A stretch of 64,000 bases of DNA from CAXXOZ01 sp963676435. GTDB lineage: Bacteria > Bacillota > Clostridia > Lachnospirales > Lachnospiraceae. The notes below the pieces were generated by a model, which saw only the letters and a list, made by a program, of their open reading frames with translations, searched no databases and was not told where the DNA came from. The stretch is taken from assembly GCA_963676435.2 (NCBI GenBank), contig CAXXOZ010000009.1, positions 124,001 through 188,000 of the forward strand. The letters run 5' to 3'. Both the position numbers and the translations under genes were made by a program. Of the stretch, positions 19,401 to 27,844 are shown in pieces. Position 1 is the stretch's first letter, and every line of letters starts with the position of its first letter.

Positions 19401-20078
19401 ATGAATATTTTAATACCTGCATATAAACCAAACCATAGATTAATAGATTTGTCAGAAACCTTAATAAATCAAGGATACACTGTTATTGTTGTTGATGATG
19501 GTAGTGGTGAAAATTATAAAGAAATATTTTCTAAGTTAAATGAAAAAGTTGATATTATTACCCATGATATAAATAGAGGTAAAGGTAGAGCTATGAAAAC
19601 TGGATTTGAGTATATAATTGAAAAATATCCAGAATCAGAAGGAGTTATTACAGTTGATGCTGACGGTCAACATTTGCCTGAAGATATTTTGAAAATAAAA
19701 GAAAAGATGTTGGAAAAAAACAAAAAAATTGTAATTGGTTCAAGACTATTTAAAGGTGAGGTTCCAATAAGAAGTATGTTTGGGAATATAGTGACAAAAT
19801 TTGTTTTTGCTGTAATAAGTGGATTAAGACTTGAAGATACACAAACAGGATTAAGAGGGATACCAAAATCTTACTTAAAAGAAATGATTTATCTTGAGGG
19901 TGAAAGATACGAATATGAAATGAATATGCTTATGTATATAGCTAGAAAAAAAATACCCCTTGTAGAAGTTCCCATAGAGACAGTTTATATTGAAGATAAT
20001 GCTTCTTCACATTTTAATACTATTAAAGATTCAATAAAAATATATAAAGTGATTTTTAAATATATGTTTAAAAGATAA
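19401..20078 (+). CDS. Family 2 glycosyltransferase (DPM1/DpgS-like)
   Basis: The 225-residue GT-A protein has MNILIPAYKPNH at the N terminus, VDDGSG, the metal-binding DADGQH and DTQTGLRG. Proteins with this pattern transfer a sugar from a nucleotide donor to a lipid carrier or similar acceptor. There is no C-terminal membrane domain, unlike GtrB. The ATG at 19401 has GGTGGGAAA upstream and is preferred over the GTG at 19389. As last gene of the flagellar operon it could serve flagellin or cell-surface glycosylation, but this is inference. Confidence 0.8.
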   Translation: MNILIPAYKPNHRLIDLSETLINQGYTVIVVDDGSGENYKEIFSKLNEKVDIITHDINRGKGRAMKTGFEYIIEKYPESEGVITVDADGQHLPEDILKIKEKMLEKNKKIVIGSRLFKGEVPIRSMFGNIVTKFVFAVISGLRLEDTQTGLRGIPKSYLKEMIYLEGERYEYEMNMLMYIARKKIPLVEVPIETVYIEDNASSHFNTIKDSIKIYKVIFKYMFKR

Positions 20079-20083
20079 AAGAG

Positions 20084-20114
20084 TAGGCTTTGTAAATTCG
20101 ATTTACAAAGCCTA
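20084..20114. terminator. Two-way terminator between the flagellar operon and argG
   Basis: A perfect 13-bp inverted repeat (TAGGCTTTGTAAA and its complement, 5-base loop) lies between two convergent genes. A-rich sequence on the left and T-containing sequence on the right would allow termination in both directions. Confidence 0.85.
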
Positions 20115-20122
20115 TTACTATA

Positions 20123-21331
20123 TTAATTATCTTTTTTCATTGCACGAACTTTCATTGATAAACCGAAAAGATTGATAAATCCTTCAGCATCATGATGGTC
20201 ATATAATTCGCCAGTTGTAAAGCTTGCCAAAGATTCACTATATAATGAATTTGGTGATGTTGTTCCTGCTTTAATAATATTTCCTTTATAAAGCTTCATT
20301 TTAACTTCTCCAGTAATGTCTTGTTGAGTTGACTCTATAAAAGCCTGTAATGCTTCTCTTAGAGGAGTGTACCATTTGCCTTCATATACAAGATTTGCGA
20401 ATTTATTTGCAATTTCTTTTTTTGTACTAAATGTATCTCTATCAAGAATTAGTTCCTCAAGTTGTGAATGAGCCTCCATTAAAATAGTTCCGCCAGGAGT
20501 TTCATATACTCCTCGTGACTTCATACCAACAACTCTGTTTTCAACAATGTCAATAATGCCAATTCCATGTTTACCACCGATTTCATTTAATTCTGTGATT
20601 ATTTCTGAAACTTTCATTTTATTACCATTTAAAGCTGTAGGTATACCTTTTTCAAATGTCATATTTATATATTCACCTTCATCAGGTGCATTTTCAGGAG
20701 AAACACCTAGAACTAAAAGATGATCATAATTAGGTTCGATAGCAGGATCTTCAAGCTCTAATCCTTCATGACTTATATGCCATAAGTTTCTATCTCTTGA
20801 ATAACTTGAGTCAGCTGAAAATGGCAAATCAATTCCATGAGCTTTACAATAATCGATTTCATCCTCTCTAGAATCCATTTTCCATGTATCGTTACATCTC
20901 CATGGTGCTATTATTTTTAGTTCAGGAGCTAATGCTTTTATAGTCAATTCAAACCTTACCTGATCGTTTCCTTTTCCTGTTGCTCCGTGACATATTGCAA
21001 CAGCGCCTTCTTTTTTTGCTATATCAACCAGACATTTACCTATTATAGGTCTTGCCATAGAAGTTCCTAATAAGTATTTATTTTCATAAATTGCATTAGC
21101 TTGAACACAAGGTACAACAAAATCATCGCAGAATTCGTCTGTTAAATCTTCAATATATAGTTTTGTTGCTCCAGATAGTTTGGCTCTTTCTTCAAGGCCG
21201 TCTAATTCATTTCCCTGTCCAACATCGACACAAACACAAACAACATCGTAATCATAATTTTCTTTAAGCCATGGTATAATAGCAGTGGTATCTAGGCCAC
21301 CGGAATATGCTAAAATAACTTTTTCTTTCAT
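20123..21331 (-). CDS. argG: Argininosuccinate synthase
   Basis: The 402-residue protein has the N-terminal ATP pyrophosphatase motif (LAYSGGLDTTAIIPWL) and the family segments GKGNDQVRFELT and DSSYSRDRNLWHISHEGLELEDP. It condenses citrulline with aspartate in arginine synthesis. GGAGG lies upstream of the ATG on the minus strand. It is divergent from argC-J-B-D, with an insertion sequence between them. No argH or argF is present in the window. Confidence 0.96.
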   Translation of the reverse strand: MKEKVILAYSGGLDTTAIIPWLKENYDYDVVCVCVDVGQGNELDGLEERAKLSGATKLYIEDLTDEFCDDFVVPCVQANAIYENKYLLGTSMARPIIGKCLVDIAKKEGAVAICHGATGKGNDQVRFELTIKALAPELKIIAPWRCNDTWKMDSREDEIDYCKAHGIDLPFSADSSYSRDRNLWHISHEGLELEDPAIEPNYDHLLVLGVSPENAPDEGEYINMTFEKGIPTALNGNKMKVSEIITELNEIGGKHGIGIIDIVENRVVGMKSRGVYETPGGTILMEAHSQLEELILDRDTFSTKKEIANKFANLVYEGKWYTPLREALQAFIESTQQDITGEVKMKLYKGNIIKAGTTSPNSLYSESLASFTTGELYDHHDAEGFINLFGLSMKVRAMKKDN

Positions 21332-21357
21332 TATTAAACCTCCAGTTATATTTTGTT

Positions 21358-21375
21358 AGTGTAAAGTTTTACACT
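21358..21375. promoter_or_regulatory. Palindrome in the argG leader, possible operator
   Basis: Two 8-base arms, AGTGTAAA and TTTACACT, flank a 2-base centre about 30 bases before the argG start codon. Its position in the upstream region of an arginine gene suggests a repressor site. It does not match the Bacillus ARG-box consensus well, so ArgR binding is only a possibility. Confidence 0.35.
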
Positions 21376-21434
21376 TTTTATATATCAAATTCCTTGTATT
21401 TTGAGGGTTTTTTGCTTCTTTTTTTAATAAAAAA

Positions 21435-21506
21435 ACAATGACCCCCTAGTTTCGGTTATAATTGAAGTTACCACACCACAATTCAATCGAAAAGAAAGGT
21501 CATTGT
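21435..21506 (+). promoter_or_regulatory. Inverted repeat masking the transposase ribosome site
   Basis: A 9-base arm at 21435-21443 (ACAATGACC) is exactly complementary to 21498-21506, which contains part of the AAAGGT Shine-Dalgarno sequence just before the ATG at 21508. A TATAAT at 21457-21462 between the arms would start transcripts that lack the left arm. Only read-through RNA would then fold and block translation. Confidence 0.5.
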
Positions 21507-21507
21507 C

Positions 21508-22953
21508 ATGGAACTCATTATAACTTATTTAATTAACATTATTCAACAGCAATATAAACAAATTTGCTGGTTAACACTTTTTATCTGTAAATATATCCCT
21601 TTAAAGCAGTGGGCCTTTGATGACTCAAAGTCTCCAGAATACCAGAAATTTAAGGTTGATTCTCCTCCTGTAATTGTTAAACATGAACTTTTTGATTACA
21701 GCCAGCTCATTGAGTACTTTCACAAAAGATATGGAAAACTTATAAAACCTGTAACTGTACGTAATAAGTCAAAACGAAATGTTGCTGAAGATGTCTTTTG
21801 TCCACGATGTGGTGCTCCGCATAATTATATTTATGATAATAATGGTGGTAATGGACAATTTAAGTGTGCTGTTTGTTCAATGTCTTTTTCTACTGGTGAA
21901 CAATACAAAAAACCTGTTAGTATTAAATGCCCTCATTGTGGTAATACACTTTCTTTAGTTAAAACCAGAAAAGTTTTTAATATTCACAAATGTATCAATA
22001 AAAAATGTCCTTACTACCTTAATCGCAAAAACGTCCTTCCAGATAATCTTTCATCTGAGGAAAAGTATTTATATAAGCTTCATTATATTTATCGTGAGTT
22101 CACAGTAGATTTTTTCAAAATGAATCTTCGTTCACTACCTGATCGGGCAACTTCACTAAGGTTTAAAAAATTCAATCCACATATACTCGGTCTTGTTCTT
22201 ACATATCATGTAAATCTACAGTTATCTACAAGAAAGACTGCACATGCACTTTTTGAAATACATGGTATTAAGATATCTCACACAACTGTAGCTTCTTATG
22301 CTATGACTGCTGCAGCTATTATAAAACCTTTTGTTGATTCTTATGATTATAAGCCTTCAAATATTTTATCTGCTGATGAGACCTACATCAAAAAACTAGG
22401 TGTTAAACATTATGTCTGGTTCATAATGGATGCCTGTAAAAAAAGTATTGTCGGTTACCAGGTGTCTGACAATCGCTCTACTGGTCCATGTATACTAGCC
22501 ATGAGAATGGCCTTTAATAAATTTATAGAATTTCCTGGTAAAGCTTTAAAATTTGTTGCTGACGGATACAGCGCTTATCCTCTTGCTGCCCAACAGTTTA
22601 GGATTAAAGAAAACAAAGATGTTAATCTGATACAAGTAATTGGTCTAACAAATGATGATGCTGTTTCCACTGAACATCGTTGGATAAAACAAGTCGTTGA
22701 AAGGATGAATCGTACTTTCAAATCTACATATCGTAACACTAATGGTTACAAGAGTGATAATGGAGCCCTTTACGGTGTTTCATTATGGGTTGCTTATTAC
22801 AACTTTCTAAGACCACATCCTTATAATTACTGGCGACCACTTAATCAACCTGATGCGTTTAATAAATCTCAAAATATGCCTGCTAAATGGCAGATACTCA
22901 TAAAACTCGGTCAGGAAAAGATATATCAGATGCAGATGGAAAATATCAGCTAA
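21508..22953 (+). CDS. DDE transposase with N-terminal zinc ribbons
   Basis: The 481-residue protein has two Cys-rich zinc-ribbon-like segments (about 96-135, CPRCG...CAVC, and about 145-170, CPHCG...C..KKCPYY). An IS6-like DDE domain follows: ADETYIKKLGVKHYVWFIMD, then DGYSAYP, then the C-terminal catalytic Glu in EHRWIKQVVERMNRTFK. The family is not certain; it is larger than normal IS6 transposases because of the zinc region. The ORF is intact, so it may be active. It lies in the divergent argG/argC control region. Terminal repeats could not be fixed. Confidence 0.85.
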   Translation: MELIITYLINIIQQQYKQICWLTLFICKYIPLKQWAFDDSKSPEYQKFKVDSPPVIVKHELFDYSQLIEYFHKRYGKLIKPVTVRNKSKRNVAEDVFCPRCGAPHNYIYDNNGGNGQFKCAVCSMSFSTGEQYKKPVSIKCPHCGNTLSLVKTRKVFNIHKCINKKCPYYLNRKNVLPDNLSSEEKYLYKLHYIYREFTVDFFKMNLRSLPDRATSLRFKKFNPHILGLVLTYHVNLQLSTRKTAHALFEIHGIKISHTTVASYAMTAAAIIKPFVDSYDYKPSNILSADETYIKKLGVKHYVWFIMDACKKSIVGYQVSDNRSTGPCILAMRMAFNKFIEFPGKALKFVADGYSAYPLAAQQFRIKENKDVNLIQVIGLTNDDAVSTEHRWIKQVVERMNRTFKSTYRNTNGYKSDNGALYGVSLWVAYYNFLRPHPYNYWRPLNQPDAFNKSQNMPAKWQILIKLGQEKIYQMQMENIS

Positions 22954-23025
22954 CATATGTCTGTTTCAAGATTATAAAGCCAGAGGTAATATAAAGCCAC
23001 CAAAAGTCTCGACTTTTGGCTTTGA

Positions 23026-23143
23026 CCTTGAATGCTTGAAAATAAATGCTAAAATGCTGTGATGCGATGGAAAATAATGTCTGTTTCTGAGTTATTTCGC
23101 CATCGGTATAATTATCAGAGCATTTATTTTCATGCACTCAAGG
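23026..23143. repeat. 118-base imperfect palindrome after the transposase
   Basis: The 24-base ends 23026-23049 and 23120-23143 are inverted repeats matching at 22 of 24 positions. An inner pair (GATGG...AAATAA with TTATTT...CCATC) extends the fold. It could be the end of the insertion sequence, a MITE-like remnant or a transcribed stem-loop. The rest of the 490-base gap before argC holds a small hairpin at about 23000-23020 and the argC promoter. Confidence 0.55.
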
Positions 23144-23345
23144 TTGGCGTACTCTGCCAGTCATCCTAAAATTGAGGATATATTTACTTGTCAATGTTCA
23201 AAAAAATTTGATTACTTTAGAACTATGGTTTTTCATAGCTCACCTTACACTATCTATATTTTGTTAATTAATATTAATAAATATACATCAAAACAGTTTA
23301 AAATGCAACATCTTTTACAAAATACTGTATAATCTTAAAAAAATG

Positions 23346-23374
23346 TTGAATATTATGCATTGGTAATGTATAAT
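23346..23374 (+). promoter_or_regulatory. Sigma-A promoter of the arg operon
   Basis: TTGAAT (23346-23351) and TATAAT (23369-23374) are separated by 17 bases, a near-consensus vegetative promoter. It is about 70 bases before the argC start codon and lies on the argC side of the insertion sequence, so the operon kept its own promoter. Confidence 0.75.
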
Positions 23375-23444
23375 TATAAATCATCTTGAATATAATGGGA
23401 TTTCATTATAAGATAGTAGAAGAAAAGAAGGGTAGGTGCAAAAA

Positions 23445-24485
23445 ATGATAAAAGCAGGAATTATTGGATCAACAGGATATGCAGGAGCAGAATTAGTAAG
23501 AATTTTAACTACTCACCCAAATGTTGAAATAGTTTGGTATGGATCAAAGAGTTATATAGGTAAGAAATATTATGAAGTTTTTGCTAATATGTTTGAAATT
23601 ATAGATGATAGTTGCCTTGATGATAATATAGGAGAGCTAGCAAATCAGGTAGATGTTATTTTTACAGCAACACCACATGGATATTTATCTTCTTTATTAA
23701 ATGAAGAAGTTTTGGAAAAAGTAAAAGTGGTTGATTTAAGTGCAGATTATAGAATAAAAGATTTAGAGGTTTTTAATGAATGGTATGGCATGAAACATCA
23801 AACTTCAAATCTTGTAGAAGAAGCTGTTTATGGATTGTGTGAAGTAAACAGAGAGAAGATTAAAAATAAAAGATTAATAGCAAATCCAGGATGTTATCCT
23901 ACATGCTCAGTTTTAACAGTTTATCCTTTGTTAAAAGAAGGGTTGATAGATAAGAATACTATAATAATAGATGCTAAATCAGGAACTTCAGGAGCTGGAA
24001 GAGGAGCAAAAAGAGATAATTTATATTGTGAAGTAAATGAAAATATAAAAGCATATGGGGTAGCAACCCATAGACACACACCTGAAATCGAAGAACAATT
24101 GTCAAATGTTGCAGACGATAAAGTAGTAATAAATTTCACCCCTCATTTGATACCGATGAATAGAGGAATTCTTGTAACAGCATATTCTAATCTTATGGAA
24201 AAAGTATCATATGAAGAGGTTAAAGCTATTTATGACAAATATTATAAAGAAGAATTCTTTATTCGAGTTTTAGAAAAAAACGTTTTACCTGAAACGAAGT
24301 GGGTTGAAGGAAGCAACTATGTGGATATAAACTTTAAAATAGATGAAAGAACAAACAGAATAATAATGATAGGAGCTATTGATAATCTTATCAAAGGAGC
24401 AGCAGGTCAAGCTGTACAAAATATGAATATTCTATTTGGACTAAATGAAAATACAGGATTACAACATATACCGATGTATCCATAA
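23445..24485 (+). CDS. argC: N-acetyl-gamma-glutamyl-phosphate reductase
   Basis: The 346-residue protein has an N-terminal NADP-binding motif (IIGSTGYAGAEL) and the catalytic Cys in NPGCYPT (about residue 150). The segments HRHTPEIEEQL and NLIKGAAGQAVQNMN are also typical. It reduces acetylglutamyl phosphate to the semialdehyde. The ATG at 23445 is 6 bases after GGTAGGTG; a GTG at 23436 is in frame but overlaps the ribosome site. First gene of argC-J-B-D. Confidence 0.95.
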   Translation: MIKAGIIGSTGYAGAELVRILTTHPNVEIVWYGSKSYIGKKYYEVFANMFEIIDDSCLDDNIGELANQVDVIFTATPHGYLSSLLNEEVLEKVKVVDLSADYRIKDLEVFNEWYGMKHQTSNLVEEAVYGLCEVNREKIKNKRLIANPGCYPTCSVLTVYPLLKEGLIDKNTIIIDAKSGTSGAGRGAKRDNLYCEVNENIKAYGVATHRHTPEIEEQLSNVADDKVVINFTPHLIPMNRGILVTAYSNLMEKVSYEEVKAIYDKYYKEEFFIRVLEKNVLPETKWVEGSNYVDINFKIDERTNRIIMIGAIDNLIKGAAGQAVQNMNILFGLNENTGLQHIPMYP

Positions 24486-24499
24486 GAAGGAGATAACAA

Positions 24500-25720
24500 A
24501 TGAACATAATAGATGGAGGGATAACCGCAGCTAAGGGTTTTTTTGCAGCGGGTATTCAGGCAGGAATTAAAAATGCAAAAAAAGATATGGCAGTGATTTA
24601 TTCAGAAAAGTCATGTAAAACAGCAGGGGTTTTCACAAAGAATATTGTAAAAGCAGCACCAGTAAAATGGGATATGCATATACTTAAGGAATGTGAATTT
24701 TCAAGAGCAGTAATTATAAATAGCGGTGTTGCAAATGCGTGTACAGGTAATCAGGGATATGAATACTGTGAGGAGATGGCAAGAAAGACTTCAGAAGAAT
24801 TCAAAATTAAAAAAGAAGAAGTTCATGTGGCGTCTACAGGAGTTATAGGTAAACAGCTTCCAATGGATAAAATAAATAAAGGTATAGAAGTTTTATCAAA
24901 ATCTATAAAATCTAGTCTTGAAGCAGGAAGTGATGCAGCTACAGCTATAATGACAACAGATACAGTTTCAAAAGAAATTGCAGTTAATATTGAAATAGAT
25001 GGAAAAAAAGTAGTAGTTGGTGGTATGTGTAAAGGATCAGGTATGATACATCCAGATATGTGCACGATGCTTGGGTTTGTGACAACAGATATAAATATAT
25101 CAAAGGAAATGCTACAGTTAGCCTTATCAGAAGACGTTGAAGATACATACAATATGATTTCAGTAGATGGAGATACTTCTACTAATGATACTGTTTTATT
25201 AATGGCTAATGGAGAGGCCGGAAATAGTGAAATAGTATGTAAGGACGAAAACTATAATAAGTTTTTACAAGCTCTAAATTTTGTAAATGAATATTTGTCA
25301 AAAAAAATTGCTGGTGATGGAGAAGGTGCAACTGCATTGTTTGAAGTAAAAGTTCTTAATGCTATTGATAAAGAGCAAGCTGTAGGTTTAAGCAAAGCAA
25401 TTGTAACATCAAGTCTAACAAAAGCAGCAATTTTTGGACATGATGCTAATTGGGGAAGAATTCTTTGTGCTATGGGTTATTCAGGTAAAGAATTTGATCC
25501 AGAAATAGTGGATATATATTTTGAAAGTGTATCTGGCAAGTTAAAGATTGTTGAAAATGGAATGGCTACAGATTATGATGAAAAAGAAGCTACAGAAATA
25601 CTTTCACAACCAGAAGTTACGGCCATAGCTGATCTTAAACAGGGTAAAGAGTCAGCTACAGCATGGGGTTGTGACTTAACTTATGATTATATAAAAATTA
25701 ATGCGGACTACCGTTCATAG
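24500..25720 (+). CDS. argJ: Bifunctional ornithine acetyltransferase/N-acetylglutamate synthase
   Basis: The 406-residue protein has the family motif K-G-S-G-M-I-H-P-D-M-C-T-M-L-G-F. The Thr in this motif is the nucleophile at which the precursor cleaves itself into alpha and beta chains. The residue before it is Cys rather than the more usual Ala. ArgJ moves the acetyl group from acetylornithine to glutamate, so this organism uses the cyclic arginine pathway. AAGGAG precedes the ATG. Confidence 0.95.
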   Translation: MNIIDGGITAAKGFFAAGIQAGIKNAKKDMAVIYSEKSCKTAGVFTKNIVKAAPVKWDMHILKECEFSRAVIINSGVANACTGNQGYEYCEEMARKTSEEFKIKKEEVHVASTGVIGKQLPMDKINKGIEVLSKSIKSSLEAGSDAATAIMTTDTVSKEIAVNIEIDGKKVVVGGMCKGSGMIHPDMCTMLGFVTTDINISKEMLQLALSEDVEDTYNMISVDGDTSTNDTVLLMANGEAGNSEIVCKDENYNKFLQALNFVNEYLSKKIAGDGEGATALFEVKVLNAIDKEQAVGLSKAIVTSSLTKAAIFGHDANWGRILCAMGYSGKEFDPEIVDIYFESVSGKLKIVENGMATDYDEKEATEILSQPEVTAIADLKQGKESATAWGCDLTYDYIKINADYRS

Positions 25721-25733
25721 AAAGAGAGTGATT

Positions 25734-26624
25734 ATGGAGATGGAAAAATTTTTAGAAAAAGCGAATGTTCTTATAGAAGCACTACCATATATTCAAAGAT
25801 TTAATCGAAAAATCATTGTGGTAAAATACGGTGGAAGTGCAATGTTAGACGATGAATTAAAGAAGAATGTTATTCAGGATGTTACACTTTTAAAACTAGT
25901 TGGGTTTAAACCAATCATAGTTCATGGTGGTGGTAATGAAATTAGTTCATGGGTGAATAAAGTAGGAATGAAACCTAGCTTTATAAATGGACTTAGAGTT
26001 ACAGATGAGCCAACGATGGAAATTGCAGAAATGGTTTTAAATAAAGTTAATAAAAGCCTGGTTCAAATGGTACAGGAATTAGGTGTAAAAGCTATTGGTA
26101 TCAGTGGTAAAGATGGTGGATTGTTAACAGTTGATAAGAAATTGTCTGATGGTAGAGATATAGGATATGTTGGTGATGTTAAAAAAGTTGATATATCAGT
26201 GTTAACAGATCTTCTAGAAAATGATTTTTTACCTATAATATGTCCAGTAGGAATGGACGATGAATTTAAAACTTACAATATTAATGCTGATGATGCTGCT
26301 TGTGCTATTGCAAAAGAAATTAATGCTGAAAAACTGGCATTTTTAACTGATATTGAAGGTGTGTATGAAGATCCAGAGAATAAGGATAGCTTGATTTCAG
26401 AATTGTCAATTTCAGAAGCAAAAGATCTTATGAAAACAGGAAATGTAGGTGGTGGTATGTTGCCAAAACTTAACAACTGTATAAATGCTATAGAAAATGG
26501 TGTGTCAAGAGTTCATATTTTAGATGGTAGAATTCCACACTGTCTTTTATTAGAAATATTTACAAATAAAGGAATTGGCACTGCTATGTTAAAAGATAAA
26601 GATGTAAGGTATTATAACGGATAG
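25734..26624 (+). CDS. argB: Acetylglutamate kinase
   Basis: The 296-residue amino acid kinase has KYGGSAM, HGGGNEIS and GNVGGGMLPKL motifs. It phosphorylates N-acetylglutamate and is usually the arginine feedback point in the cyclic pathway. ATG 25734 (MEMEKF) is used because GAGAGTG lies just upstream; 25740 is also possible. A longer frame from 25701 overlaps argJ and lacks a ribosome site. Confidence 0.95.
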   Translation: MEMEKFLEKANVLIEALPYIQRFNRKIIVVKYGGSAMLDDELKKNVIQDVTLLKLVGFKPIIVHGGGNEISSWVNKVGMKPSFINGLRVTDEPTMEIAEMVLNKVNKSLVQMVQELGVKAIGISGKDGGLLTVDKKLSDGRDIGYVGDVKKVDISVLTDLLENDFLPIICPVGMDDEFKTYNINADDAACAIAKEINAEKLAFLTDIEGVYEDPENKDSLISELSISEAKDLMKTGNVGGGMLPKLNNCINAIENGVSRVHILDGRIPHCLLLEIFTNKGIGTAMLKDKDVRYYNG

Positions 26625-26635
26625 GAAGTGAAACT

Positions 26636-27844
26636 ATGAATAAGAATGAATATATTGAAACAGGCAAACAGTATTTTATGAATACATATAACCGCTTTCC
26701 AGTAGTTTTTGAAAAAGGGGAAGGTGTATATTTATATGATGTTGAAGGCAAAGAATATTTAGATTTTGCATCAGGAATTGCCGTGTTTGCACTTGGATAT
26801 AATGATGAAAAATATAATAATGCTCTTAAAAACCAAATTGATAAATTAATTCATACATCAAATTTATTTTATAGTCCATCAAGTGTAGAAGCTTCAAAAA
26901 AACTATGTGATGTTTCTGGCATGGAAAAAGTTTTTTTTACAAATAGTGGAGCAGAGGCTATAGAAGGTGCGCTGAAAATTGCAAAAAAATATGCATATAA
27001 TAAAACTAAAAAACATGATAGTGAAATAATTGCTATGAATAAGTCTTTTCATGGAAGAAGTTTAGGTGCTTTATCAGTTACAGGTAATCCAGGATATCAA
27101 GAGGCATTTAAACCACTTATTCCTGGAATAAAATTCGCAGAATATAATGATTTAGACTCGGTTTTAAGTTTAGTTAATAGTAATACTTGTGCTATTATAC
27201 TTGAACCTGTTCAGGGCGAAGGAGGTATTTACCCAGCTGAAAAAGGATTTATAGAAGGAATTAAAAAAATATGTGATGAAAAAGACATTCTTTTAATATT
27301 TGATGAAATTCAATGTGGAATGGGTAGAACGGGTAACATGTTTGCTTATGAAGGATTTGATGTAAAACCTGATGTGTTGGTTACTGCAAAAGCTTTAGGA
27401 TGTGGTGTGCCAGTGGGAGCATTTTTAACCCAGGGAAAAGCAAATAATGTACTAGTTCCAGGTGATCACGGTACCACCTACGGTGGAAATCCCTTTGTTT
27501 GTGCTGCAATCTCAATAGTACTTGATTTGTTTGGGCACTATGATATACTAGGAAATGTGAAAAAGATTGAAGAATATTTTGAGAAAAAATTAGAAAATCT
27601 TAAGAATAAATATTCCTGTATAAAAGAATATCGTGGAAAGGGATTGATGTGGGGGCTTGAGTTCAATATTCCAGTATCAGATATTATCTTAGAGGCGTTA
27701 GAAGAAGGACTAGTAATAATAAGTGCGGGTGCTAATGTTATAAGGTTTGTTCCACCTTTGATAATTAATGAAAAACACATAGATGATATGTTGAATATTC
27801 TTGACAGGCTGATTGGTAAGGAGAAAAAATGTTTAGGAGAATAA
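26636..27844 (+). CDS. argD: Acetylornithine aminotransferase
   Basis: The 402-residue class III PLP aminotransferase has TNSGAEA, HGRSLGALS, FDEIQCGMGRTG and the PLP-Lys in TAKALGCGVPVGAF. It makes acetylornithine from the semialdehyde. GGAAGTG precedes the ATG. Its end overlaps the next gene by 16 bases. Confidence 0.95.
   Translation: MNKNEYIETGKQYFMNTYNRFPVVFEKGEGVYLYDVEGKEYLDFASGIAVFALGYNDEKYNNALKNQIDKLIHTSNLFYSPSSVEASKKLCDVSGMEKVFFTNSGAEAIEGALKIAKKYAYNKTKKHDSEIIAMNKSFHGRSLGALSVTGNPGYQEAFKPLIPGIKFAEYNDLDSVLSLVNSNTCAIILEPVQGEGGIYPAEKGFIEGIKKICDEKDILLIFDEIQCGMGRTGNMFAYEGFDVKPDVLVTAKALGCGVPVGAFLTQGKANNVLVPGDHGTTYGGNPFVCAAISIVLDLFGHYDILGNVKKIEEYFEKKLENLKNKYSCIKEYRGKGLMWGLEFNIPVSDIILEALEEGLVIISAGANVIRFVPPLIINEKHIDDMLNILDRLIGKEKKCLGE

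Noticed and set aside
23132..23332. Plus-strand ORF of 66 codons before argC
   Set aside because: It starts inside the palindrome arm, has no ribosome site, no recognisable domain, and no typical codon pattern.
23340..23420. ARG boxes around the argC promoter
   Set aside because: TGAAT and TGCAT half-sites occur, but the spacing does not fit the known ArgR operator.
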